Of a stretch of 40,095 nucleotides of DNA, positions 23,660 through 31,366 are shown in pieces. Source of the DNA: DSUN01 sp035527715. GTDB lineage: Bacteria; Planctomycetota; PUPC01; DSUN01. Positions within the stretch are counted from its first letter, which is position 1; every line of letters begins with the position of its first letter. The notes under the pieces are model-generated. The model was not told where the DNA came from. It made no database searches and worked only from the letters and a program-made list of their open reading frames with translations. The stretch lies in the NCBI GenBank assembly GCA_035527715.1, contig DATKZY010000097.1:1-40095 (forward strand), in the 5' to 3' direction. The translations under genes and the position numbers were made by a program.

Positions 23660-25465
23660 GTGGGTGCTCTCACAGCTCCCAAGTTCAACCACGATCTCGT
23701 CTGCATCGCCGACGATGCAAGGCTTGCCGCATCGGTGTCCTCCTTCGTTGGCGCGCCGGACGAGTACCTCGCGGTCCTGATCGGGCCCCGCATGAAGCGC
23801 CCTGACGCTCCGAGCGAGGTTGCCCGTCGGTGTAACGCATGCGCCAGAGTCGCAGCGCGTCATGTTGTTCTGGCCGGCCTGGAGAAGGAGGCAGAACAGG
23901 CGCTACGGGCAGCGCGCCCTGATTTCAGTTTCTTGACGGTCAACTCCGTTGAAGAAATGCGTTCTAAACTCGGTCCTTTCCGCCACGGACCTCTACGGGG
24001 TGTTACGAAGTGTCGACCGGAACAGCTGGGTGTGGGTCTCCTGATGGCCAAGAGGGTTGGCGAGCTTCTCGAGGTCGAGAATGGCGCCCCAGGCCTGAAT
24101 CCCCTCCAGAGCGGAGATGCAGCTGCCTCGCACGTGGTGGTGCTAGACGATCATGATCCCCTTGCGCAGGTACTGGCGGCAAACTATGCCTCCAGCCTGA
24201 GAGCGGACCTTGCCGTCATCCCGGAAGGCGAGGATGTAGTTTGTGCGCACGTTTACCAGGAACTAGATGAGCGCGCTAGATTCCGCGGCGATACCAGGGG
24301 CGAGCGGGCACTAAAGTCGCTTGGGTCGCTACGGGCTTCGCTCACTTCGCACCTCGCATTCGGCCAGCGTGAATTCGTGACGTTCATCACAAGGGGCATT
24401 CCGTATGGCTACTTCTACCGTGAAGCTCCCTCAACACACCTATTCTCGCAGCCACATCTGGGTGAGTTGATCATCGCTGGCATCTACACAGCAGAAATTG
24501 GGGCCGAGTGCTTTGCGGCTGTGCTGATTGACCCCGGCCATTTTGGCAGCTCGGAGACCGGAGCAATCGCCACCACGCTAAGGGACAAAGGCGTTGTTGT
24601 TGAGGTGCTTGCAGGAGAGGATGCTGCCGTCGATCGCACCATGGACTACATATGCGCTTACCCATACGATCTGCTGTTCATCTGCAGTCATTGCGGCGAG
24701 TTGCCGGGAATCAGGTCCAAGATCAAGGTGCCCGATTCGGAAGGATGTATGCATATTGTCGAGATCGAGGAGACCCCTTCGTTCAGTTCTCTGGCGCTGA
24801 AGGCATCTCCTAGTGAGCTTATCGAGGTCTTTGTGTTGTTGCGTCCCGTCGCTATTGATGGGATCCCTTGGCATTCCACCGGGCCGGAACTCAAGCGGCA
24901 CTATGGGGCGGTCTTCAGCTGCCTCCGGAAGACCCCGCCGACAGAACGGGAGGTACTCAGCCGAGAGCGGGTATCGCACGCCCAGTTCACAACTGGTATC
25001 TGGCTAAGCGATGGCCCCTTCATACTCCGATCAGTGCAGACAGTGGATACCGCCCTATCCCCTGTTGTGTTCAACAACGCGTGCGTCTCGTACTATGACG
25101 GTGCGCAGGCATTGACGTTTGCGGGTGCGCGATCCTATGTGGGCACACTGGCCCCGGTTCCGACGGTCGCGGCCCAGCGCCTGGCCGAGCGTGTGTTCGC
25201 GGGATTTGACAAGGAGCAACCGCTGGCGCACGCGCTTTGGGGCGCACAGTCTGAGGTCTTCGCTGACCCCGATGATCGCACATACATCCATGTGGGGTGC
25301 CATTTCAACACGGTCCGCGCGCCTCACAGGGATGCGCCAACAGCGGTCAAGGAGCGCATTCGCGGAGCCAAGTCGAAGTACGCCCAGTTTGTCCGCAAGC
25401 ATGACGGCGAGGCGGTCACACTAAGTCACAGATTCCTGCACTTCCTGTCGCAGTTCGGAGACTGA
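23660..25465 (+). CDS. CHAT-domain (caspase-like) cysteine protease
   Basis: A 601-aa cytoplasmic protein from GTG 23660, with SD AGGTGAG 4-9 nt upstream. The C-terminal half has the CHAT pattern: a Rossmann-like AAVLIDPGHF and GVVVEVLAGED, the catalytic His in LLFICSHCGE (H344), and the catalytic Cys in VVFNNACVS (C475) followed by GARSYVGTLAPVP, RLAERVF and PLAHALWGAQ. Between His and Cys lies a long insertion of about 130 residues. Residues 1-260 form an unrecognised α/β region. CHAT proteases act in defence and programmed death, for example type III-E CRISPR and gasdermin-linked systems, but no partner gene is next to it. Third-position GC is visibly lower than in neighbours, which suggests transfer. 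Confidence 0.75.
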   Translation: MGALTAPKFNHDLVCIADDARLAASVSSFVGAPDEYLAVLIGPRMKRPDAPSEVARRCNACARVAARHVVLAGLEKEAEQALRAARPDFSFLTVNSVEEMRSKLGPFRHGPLRGVTKCRPEQLGVGLLMAKRVGELLEVENGAPGLNPLQSGDAAASHVVVLDDHDPLAQVLAANYASSLRADLAVIPEGEDVVCAHVYQELDERARFRGDTRGERALKSLGSLRASLTSHLAFGQREFVTFITRGIPYGYFYREAPSTHLFSQPHLGELIIAGIYTAEIGAECFAAVLIDPGHFGSSETGAIATTLRDKGVVVEVLAGEDAAVDRTMDYICAYPYDLLFICSHCGELPGIRSKIKVPDSEGCMHIVEIEETPSFSSLALKASPSELIEVFVLLRPVAIDGIPWHSTGPELKRHYGAVFSCLRKTPPTEREVLSRERVSHAQFTTGIWLSDGPFILRSVQTVDTALSPVVFNNACVSYYDGAQALTFAGARSYVGTLAPVPTVAAQRLAERVFAGFDKEQPLAHALWGAQSEVFADPDDRTYIHVGCHFNTVRAPHRDAPTAVKERIRGAKSKYAQFVRKHDGEAVTLSHRFLHFLSQFGD

Positions 25466-26077
25466 CCAGAGGCAGCAGGGCATTGGGGACCTGTGAGATA
25501 CAGAGATTCTGCAATTCCTGTGATATCCATGAGCAAGCCCGTCAAGCCGTAAGCGGGCCTCCCAAACATCCCTTCGGCATCGTCGGGCTCCGACGCGCCA
25601 GGGGCTGAAATCCGAGGCCGGCCCCAGTCACCCTATTCGCCTCTGCGAAAGCAATGCGCCATTGTGAAGTGGGCGGCACGTTCGCTTGGCAGCCCGCGAA
25701 GTGGGCGAGCCAGTCGTGGCCCAGGGCGACCAAAGGGAGCCCTGGGGAACGGAGCGCCCCCCTGCATGAGCCCCTGAAAGGGGCGATTCATGGCCGTCTG
25801 AATCGCCCCCCGTTCGGGGGCTCCCACGTGGGGGCAGCCTACCCAGGGCTCCCTTTGGTCGCCCTGGGCTACGGCTGGGTCGCCCCCGTTCAGGGGCTAC
25901 GCGGCGCACATTACTTCCGTACTTCCGCAGAGGTCAATAACGGCTCGCACTTCGCCATGTCCGCAAGGGGGTCCGGCCACTTGGTCCCGCTTCGAGAGGT
26001 CTTGGTCGGCTCGGCTCCTGATGTCCCAGCAGTGTGTAAGGCACTGTCAGCGCTGCCAGCGGTATACGGCAGTAGTC
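25466..26077. other. Non-coding region with a palindromic element
   Basis: This gap lies between converging genes (CHAT and GH123-like). I see no gene. It contains the complex palindrome at 25719-25869. Short frames across it are Pro/Gly/Arg-rich products of the repeat, not proteins. Confidence 0.6.
25719..25869. repeat. 28-bp perfect inverted repeat enclosing nested hairpins
   Basis: Arms 25719-25746 and 25842-25869 match exactly as reverse complements (GCCCAGGGCGACCAAAGGGA...). The interior holds GCCCCTGAAAGGGGC, a GGGGCGATTCA/TGAATCGCCCC pair and CCCCCGTTCGGGGG. CCCAGGG and CCCCTGAAAGGGG words of this kind are typical of dispersed palindromic elements in planctomycete and verrucomicrobial genomes, which are often mis-called as small proteins. 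Partial related words continue to about 25900. Confidence 0.8.
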
Positions 26078-29044
26078 TCACTTCAACGCCTTCTCCACCT
26101 CATCCGCCATTCTGTAGAGTTGCACTGCGGCGTCGTTCCAGCCCGCCGGGTCCGGGATTAGTCGGAGGCGCGGCGTGGAGCCCTCGCCGTCGTTGTAGCG
26201 GTAGTTGGCGAGGTAGGATAGCATCCGGGTCCGTTCGTCGCAGAGTTCCCGGGCGCGTTTGGCTAAGTCAGGGCCGAGCTTCGCTTCCTGGTCGAGGAGC
26301 GCGTTCTGGACAAAGATCCGCGCCTCGGCCTCCTGGAGGCCCTCCTGCATTATCCGGACCCGGCAGGTGGTGACCGGCCCGGCCTCGCCGGGGCCCACGA
26401 ACCACAACGCGGTGCTCTCACTCAGGCCGCAATTGGCAAAGGTGCCGCCGGCGTTGCCCATTCCGCCCGCGACGGCGTACCATTCATTGCCCCAGAAGTC
26501 CGCGCCCCAGGACCCGAACCCCTGCCACGTGTAGCCGCCGGTCTGCGACAGAAGAACGGCCTCGGGCGCGACCCGGAGCCGGTTGACGCCGGCGCAGTGG
26601 TCATTGTCCAGGGTCGGGGAGCGCGAGCGCGAGGCCGCGAGCATGTGAAAGGGGAAGACCTTGTCCCGCCAACCGTACCGGGGTTTCCAAAGAGGGGTGT
26701 CGGTCTCGTCCATCCATCTCGCGGTGTTGACCGTGGCGAACATCCAGGAGTGGCTGCCGAGAATGTCCGCGGGCTTGAGGCCGCCCAGCCGCCAGGAGAC
26801 GGGGGCGACGTGAGTCGTGACCATCCATTTGGTGTCGGGTGCCAGTTGGCGCAGGTCGGCGAAGTTGTTCGGCATCCCCTTGCCCGAAGCAGGCGGCCCG
26901 AAGCTCTGGGCGATGTATCCGAACATCATGGACTTCTCGATCCCCCGCCTGGCGAGGATTTCGCGCATCCTTTCGACCACCGGCTTCCAGAAGGCCAACG
27001 CCTCCGGCGTTCCCCACTTGGGCGGCAGGAGTTCCTTCAACTCGCCGGTCTTCGGATCAAGCTCCGTGCAGAGCGGCTGATCCGGGTTCGGCCCGTTGTA
27101 CTGGCTGTACTGGGCGATGAAGAGACAGACGACGGGGATCTTGCCGAGATGCTTGACGGCCGTGTCAAGGTACCTCTCGGCAATGGATGTGTCGGCCCGG
27201 TATGTGCCGTCCGCCTGTCTGACCCAGCGGACCATGGCGGCGCGGTTGCCGAGGTGCGTCTTGGCGACCAAGGGGATGAAGAGGTCCTTGGTCCCGACCT
27301 GTCCGAGTACCTCGAAGACCTTGTCGAGGAGCTTCCAGTGCCCCTCGGACCACATGGCGACTTTGTAGTATGCGGCAATCGCGTCCGGGCACTCGAGGAA
27401 ACTGACATAGTTGCTGAAGGCGGTCGTGTCCGGCAGGGTCCAGTCGCCGACGACCTCCATGACCAGCGAGGTCGCTATGTGCTTCTCACCCTCAGCGGTT
27501 ACAGTCACAGTCCCCCGGTACTCGCCGGCCCTGGCGCTGCGCGGCACCCGAATACTCAGCCAGACCGGTTGCATGGGCGGGAAGGTCCGACCGAAACTCC
27601 AGGGGGTCTTCACGATCTCCTTCGGTGCCGTCGGTTCCAGAATATCGTAGAGGGTCCAACCTCCGGTGCCCTTGAGATTGCTCCCGCGGAAGCCGTCGGC
27701 GAGTCGCGGGTAGGCGATGGTGATGGCCGAGGCCGGGATGACACCGGCCGTGCCCTTGAGTTCCGTGACCTCGACCTTCAAGTTCTTGATCGGATCCGTC
27801 GAAGAGACCACGATCTGCCCGGAATAGGACCCGTTTTTCAAGCCCCGCAGACGCACGGGCTGCAGAGCCTCGTTGGGATCACCGTAATAGGAGGGGTCCA
27901 CCTCCACGTCCGCCGGGAAGTTCCATGCCCGCAGCCCCTTGGGCGGTGCGACATTCGGGGTGATGGCGCTCTCCGCGGCGGTGGTCAGCTTCACGTCTTC
28001 GAGCACGGCCCGGTCCCACCATGAAGCGGCCCAGTTGACGGCGAACAGGGACTTCTTCCCGTCGTAGTAGCTCGGGGAAGTGAACATGCCCTCCCATGCC
28101 GGCGCCCGGTGGATCTCGATGGCCAGGACATTTGTTCCCTTGCGGAGCATGGAGACTGGGACCTTCGCCTCGAGCGTCCGGCACCGGGACTTGTAGCGTT
28201 TCACGACCTCCGGATCCTTGGAGACGAAATTGCCGGGATATGCGCTGTCCGCGGCCGCGGCGTGCCAGTTCCAGTTGCCGCCCCAGATCACGGACCCGAT
28301 CTCGCTCCGCAGTGCGATGGCATGCTGCTTGTCCGCCTCCTTATCGCGGGTGCCGTTCAGGAAGATACCCTGTTCGATCAGCACGCCCTCGGGATCGACG
28401 TAGGCATCCTTGGGGTAATCCTCGGCCAGAGTCTTGGGCTTGATCTCGCCCTGGGGAAGAAAGGCCCGGCCGATCTCCTTGCCGTTGAGGTACGCCACGG
28501 CGCCGCCCCGGAAGCGGAGGGTCAGGGAGAGCTCCTTTGCCCTGGCCGGGTCCGGAACCTCGAACTTGCCCCGCAGGCAGCGGAGCGCGATCAATCCGTA
28601 GAGTTCCCGCTGGGGATAGGGGTCCCGGATCCAAGCGCTGTCGTCAAAGTCCGGGGCCTGCCAGTTGGCCGTCGGCCAGGCCGAGCCGTGGACCCGTTTG
28701 GCGGGCAAGATCTCCACGGAGACGAGTTTCTGCGGCAGGGCCCAGCCCGGCTGGTTGCAGTAGTAGCGGATCGCCTCGCCCTTGCCGCTCCGTCCCACGC
28801 GCGGCATCATGGGGTCCACGGAGACCAGTTCGCCCTTCTCGGTCCGTGCCACGTCGGTCTGCCAAGTCTGGAACCCCCGCCAGATCGTCCCGGTCGGGAC
28901 CTTGCCGTCGGGCGACCATGAGCGCGTCTGGAGGATCGTCACAACCGGGGCCGGCTCGGCAGGCGCGGCCCTCTCCTGCGCCAGGACTTCAGAAGACCCC
29001 AAGATGGCCAGTGCTATTGAGAGAATCACTGCTCGACCGGCCAT
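26078..29044 (-). CDS. Secreted GH123-like (DUF4091) multidomain protein
   Basis: A protein of about 988 aa with signal peptide AGRAVILSIALAILGSSEVLA. An N-terminal jelly-roll region with NWQAPDFDDSAW and LTLRFRGGAVAYLNGKEIGR resembles a galactose-binding-like domain. β-sandwich domains follow, then a C-terminal DUF4091/GH123-catalytic-like TIM barrel beginning TLPDTTAFSNYVSF. GH123 enzymes are β-N-acetylgalactosaminidases, but the usual Asp-Glu catalytic pair is not visible here, so activity is uncertain. Start: ATG 29044, or TTG 29053, which is better placed for the GAGGAGAG SD. It lies 64 nt downstream of the deacetylase-like gene, probably in the same operon. Confidence 0.8.
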   Translation of the reverse strand: MAGRAVILSIALAILGSSEVLAQERAAPAEPAPVVTILQTRSWSPDGKVPTGTIWRGFQTWQTDVARTEKGELVSVDPMMPRVGRSGKGEAIRYYCNQPGWALPQKLVSVEILPAKRVHGSAWPTANWQAPDFDDSAWIRDPYPQRELYGLIALRCLRGKFEVPDPARAKELSLTLRFRGGAVAYLNGKEIGRAFLPQGEIKPKTLAEDYPKDAYVDPEGVLIEQGIFLNGTRDKEADKQHAIALRSEIGSVIWGGNWNWHAAAADSAYPGNFVSKDPEVVKRYKSRCRTLEAKVPVSMLRKGTNVLAIEIHRAPAWEGMFTSPSYYDGKKSLFAVNWAASWWDRAVLEDVKLTTAAESAITPNVAPPKGLRAWNFPADVEVDPSYYGDPNEALQPVRLRGLKNGSYSGQIVVSSTDPIKNLKVEVTELKGTAGVIPASAITIAYPRLADGFRGSNLKGTGGWTLYDILEPTAPKEIVKTPWSFGRTFPPMQPVWLSIRVPRSARAGEYRGTVTVTAEGEKHIATSLVMEVVGDWTLPDTTAFSNYVSFLECPDAIAAYYKVAMWSEGHWKLLDKVFEVLGQVGTKDLFIPLVAKTHLGNRAAMVRWVRQADGTYRADTSIAERYLDTAVKHLGKIPVVCLFIAQYSQYNGPNPDQPLCTELDPKTGELKELLPPKWGTPEALAFWKPVVERMREILARRGIEKSMMFGYIAQSFGPPASGKGMPNNFADLRQLAPDTKWMVTTHVAPVSWRLGGLKPADILGSHSWMFATVNTARWMDETDTPLWKPRYGWRDKVFPFHMLAASRSRSPTLDNDHCAGVNRLRVAPEAVLLSQTGGYTWQGFGSWGADFWGNEWYAVAGGMGNAGGTFANCGLSESTALWFVGPGEAGPVTTCRVRIMQEGLQEAEARIFVQNALLDQEAKLGPDLAKRARELCDERTRMLSYLANYRYNDGEGSTPRLRLIPDPAGWNDAAVQLYRMADEVEKALK

Positions 29045-29108
29045 TCTTCGCAAGAACTCTCTCCTCAAGTGCAGGTGCCCGCGCTGGTGTCGGGGGCCTG
29101 GGTGTCCC

Positions 29109-30365
29109 TCACGTGGCGAGGTCGAGGACGGTTGTGCCGGCCTTGAGGGGGAAGGCGGCGTAGGTGGCCTTGCCCTCGACGAGGAATGTGCCGCTGCGGA
29201 AGTCGCGGCGGGAGGCGACCGGGCGGAGGTCGGCGCCATTGACCTGGACCCGCTTCGCAGCACAATCGTCGAGCTTGAGGGTGAAGTTGTCGGTCGGGAA
29301 CTTGGTCGTGACCGTCACCTTGCCTTCGGCAGCCGCGATGTCGGACAGCTCGCGGGCCATCCAGTAGTGGCCGATCTCAGAGTTCTTCATCCAGAGCGTT
29401 TTCGTCTTATCGGGATCGTAGGCGTCGAGGCGGCGCTTGACGGTCTTGAGGACGCCGAAGCCGAATTCCTCGCCCTCGAAGTAGAAGCCGGGCCAGTGGC
29501 CGCACAGCACGCAGGGCAGCTCCTTCTCGAGGACGGCCGGCAGGCGGCCGCCCTTGAGGTCCTCGGTGATGAAGCGGTCGGGGTCGCCCTTGTCGAAGCC
29601 GGTCCACGAGCCGAACCAGTCGCCGGCGCAGGCCCAGACGCTGGCGATGGCGATGCCCTTCTCCTTCTGCACGTGCCATAGGGGCACGCTCGGGGGCCTC
29701 TTGCTGTCGAGCCAGAGGAAGTAGAAGGGCCGCGGGTTGTTGTTCACGCGCAGCGCGGCGTCGAGGATGGCCTTCGAGTAGGCCTGCTCCTTCTTCTTGC
29801 CGAAGGCGCCGGGGCTGGTGACGCCTTCGCATGGAATGCCGGCGTTCTTGAGAAGCTGCATCGCCGTGGCGATATAGTCGGTGAGCGGCTCGACGGGCGG
29901 GTCGTACCACTCGACCTGCTCCCACTGGTTCGTGAGCGTCATCGTCTTGATGTCCACGACGTGCGAGTGGGTGAGCATTTCGGGCGTGAGGTCGAAGTTG
30001 GGCCAGATGGTTTCCTTCGTGAGCTTCAGCCAATCGGCGAGCAGGTGGCGGGGATGGTCGGGGAAGCCCTGGTCCACGCGGCCCTGGCCTGCGGGGAAGG
30101 GGATGAAGCTGAACTTGCCGCGAATGCCCTGTTCCCCGCACCACTCGCCCCATTTCTTCGCGAAGTCCACGGGGATGGTGCGGGAGAGCTTCGGGACGCG
30201 CGGATTGCCCTCCCAGCTCGCGGGCGGCAGGTCGGGGCGGTGCTTGGGCCGCCAGGCGAGCCACTGGTGCATCCAGTAATAGGTGAGGTTGATGACGGGG
30301 CACGAGTCGTCAATGATCAGAGACAGCGGCGTGCGCAGCAGCGGGTTGCAGACAGTGGCGTTCAT
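29109..30365 (-). CDS. Deacetylase-like protein of unknown function
   Basis: A 418-aa protein without a signal peptide. The start (30365) has TGGAG upstream. Near the N-terminus LSLIIDDSCPVINL supplies an Asp-Asp pair and later LTHSHVVDIKT a His-x-His, resembling the metal site of polysaccharide-deacetylase-like barrels, but the sequence is too diverged for a firm family call. Conserved-looking Trp-rich stretches (YYWMHQWLAW, SVWACAGDWFGSW) suggest glycan binding. The C-terminal 80 residues form a small β domain. It sits between VapC and the GH123-like gene on the same strand with about 65-nt gaps. Confidence 0.65.
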   Translation of the reverse strand: MNATVCNPLLRTPLSLIIDDSCPVINLTYYWMHQWLAWRPKHRPDLPPASWEGNPRVPKLSRTIPVDFAKKWGEWCGEQGIRGKFSFIPFPAGQGRVDQGFPDHPRHLLADWLKLTKETIWPNFDLTPEMLTHSHVVDIKTMTLTNQWEQVEWYDPPVEPLTDYIATAMQLLKNAGIPCEGVTSPGAFGKKKEQAYSKAILDAALRVNNNPRPFYFLWLDSKRPPSVPLWHVQKEKGIAIASVWACAGDWFGSWTGFDKGDPDRFITEDLKGGRLPAVLEKELPCVLCGHWPGFYFEGEEFGFGVLKTVKRRLDAYDPDKTKTLWMKNSEIGHYWMARELSDIAAAEGKVTVTTKFPTDNFTLKLDDCAAKRVQVNGADLRPVASRRDFRSGTFLVEGKATYAAFPLKAGTTVLDLAT

Positions 30366-30431
30366 GCTCCAGTGCTCCAGAAAAACAGGCGGCCCGCCGA
30401 ACACGCGAACCACGCGAACGGGCACGAGGGG

Positions 30432-30836
30432 TCAGAGCCAGAGAATCCTGACCTCTCGGGAGAGTTGGCGGAACTCGGGGTCGCCGGTGACGACCTCGAT
30501 GTCGCGCTGCTTCGCGAGCGCGGCGGCAAAGCAGTCGCCGAAGGCCAGCTTGTGCCTGGCTTTGAACCGCGCCGCCTGCTGGGCAAGCTCCCAGTCGGCA
30601 GGCACAACCACGAGTCCCAGACTCAAGAGCGCATCCACGGTGGCATTGGCTTGAGAGTCGCCACGCGTGCGGGCGGTGGTGTACCAGACCTCGCCGAGGT
30701 TCACCACGCTCACGAGGGCAGGCAGCCCTTGCTCGGACGCCTCGGCGAGCAGGGCCTCGACCTTGGGCGCGCCCGGCTCGTCCTGCACGAAGGCCAGGAG
30801 CGCCCAACTGTCGAACACCCGTGGTTTGGCCGGCAT
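30432..30836 (-). CDS. vapC: PIN-domain toxin VapC
   Basis: This 134-aa PIN ribonuclease has the acidic metal site complete: D9 (VFDSWALL), E49 (NLGEVWY), D101 (FGDCFAAALA) and D119 (VTGDPEF). It would cleave specific RNA and is neutralised by the AbrB-like protein encoded just upstream; the gap between antitoxin stop and toxin start is 1 nt. GGAGGAA precedes the start at 30836; the frame is open to 30854 but the upstream part overlaps the antitoxin. RNA target unknown. Confidence 0.9.
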   Translation of the reverse strand: MPAKPRVFDSWALLAFVQDEPGAPKVEALLAEASEQGLPALVSVVNLGEVWYTTARTRGDSQANATVDALLSLGLVVVPADWELAQQAARFKARHKLAFGDCFAAALAKQRDIEVVTGDPEFRQLSREVRILWL

Positions 30837-30837
30837 C

Positions 30838-31071
30838 TCATTCCTCCCGCTCACGGCGCCGTTCCGCCATCAACTCCTGAAGAACGCCCGAGCCCTTGAG
30901 CATGCCACGGACTTTCCTGATGTAGTCCCGCGTCACGGGCCGAAGGACGATGCGCCCGCCTTCCTCGCGGAAGTTCACCTTCGTCCCTCGCTTGATGCCG
31001 AACTTTCGCCGCAGGTCGGCCGGGATCACGACCTGGCCCTTTATGCTGGTCGTGGAAGTCATCGTGCTCAT
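30838..31071 (-). CDS. vapB: AbrB/MazE-type antitoxin
   Basis: A 77-aa protein with a SpoVT-AbrB swapped-hairpin DNA-binding domain (TSIKGQVVIPADLRRKFGIKRGTKVNF) and a charged C-terminal tail (MAERRREREE) that would bind the toxin. AAGGAG precedes the start at 31071. It is the upstream gene of the toxin-antitoxin pair and should repress its own promoter. The promoter region at 31102-31130 contains a GTATAC-centred sequence that could be part of the operator. Confidence 0.9.
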   Translation of the reverse strand: MSTMTSTTSIKGQVVIPADLRRKFGIKRGTKVNFREEGGRIVLRPVTRDYIRKVRGMLKGSGVLQELMAERRREREE

Positions 31072-31101
31072 CGCCTGCTCCTTGTATTACCTCCTGACTG
31101 A

Positions 31102-31130
31102 AGTATACCCGATCTCAATTAGTAAAACAA
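31102..31130 (-). promoter_or_regulatory. Promoter of the vapBC operon
   Basis: On the minus strand TTGTTT (31130-31125), a 17-bp spacer and TATACT (31107-31102) lie 31 nt before the antitoxin start. The surrounding AT-rich DNA contrasts with the GC-rich genome. A palindromic GTATAC core suggests autoregulation by the AbrB-type protein. Confidence 0.55.
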
Positions 31131-31276
31131 GGGGGCCGTCAATGAGGGGTGGCCACCCTGCGGACCACTGTTCCCCTGGGGCCTTGCGCAGAGCGACGAT
31201 ATGGGCGGCGATCTGGCGGCGGGTCTGGTGGCATGATTTCGGGCAAGGGCAGGAGACGCGCCGGCGCACTTGGGCC

Positions 31277-31305
31277 TTGCGAGACAGCTTGCCCCGGAAT
31301 ACAAT
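31277..31305 (+). promoter_or_regulatory. Promoter of the HzsA-related gene
   Basis: TTGCGA (31277-31282), a 17-bp spacer and TACAAT (31300-31305) lie 61 nt before the ATG at 31367. This gives the HzsA-related gene a promoter separate from the divergent vapBC unit. Confidence 0.5.
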
Positions 31306-31366
31306 GGCCGGGTGGGGAGCAGGGGACAGTGTTGTTGTGGGCCGAGTCACGAGGGACCGCACGCCA

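Noticed and set aside
23120..25465. Insertion sequence carrying the CHAT gene
   Set aside because: No transposase, terminal inverted repeats or target duplication could be found around the gene; only dispersed repeats.
25654..26373. 239-codon frame over the palindromic element
   Set aside because: Built from the repeat words and then the antisense of the GH123-like gene; no protein features.
26597..28024. 475-codon plus-strand frame inside the GH123-like gene
   Set aside because: Antisense shadow with low-complexity composition; the minus-strand reading has a signal peptide and domain motifs.
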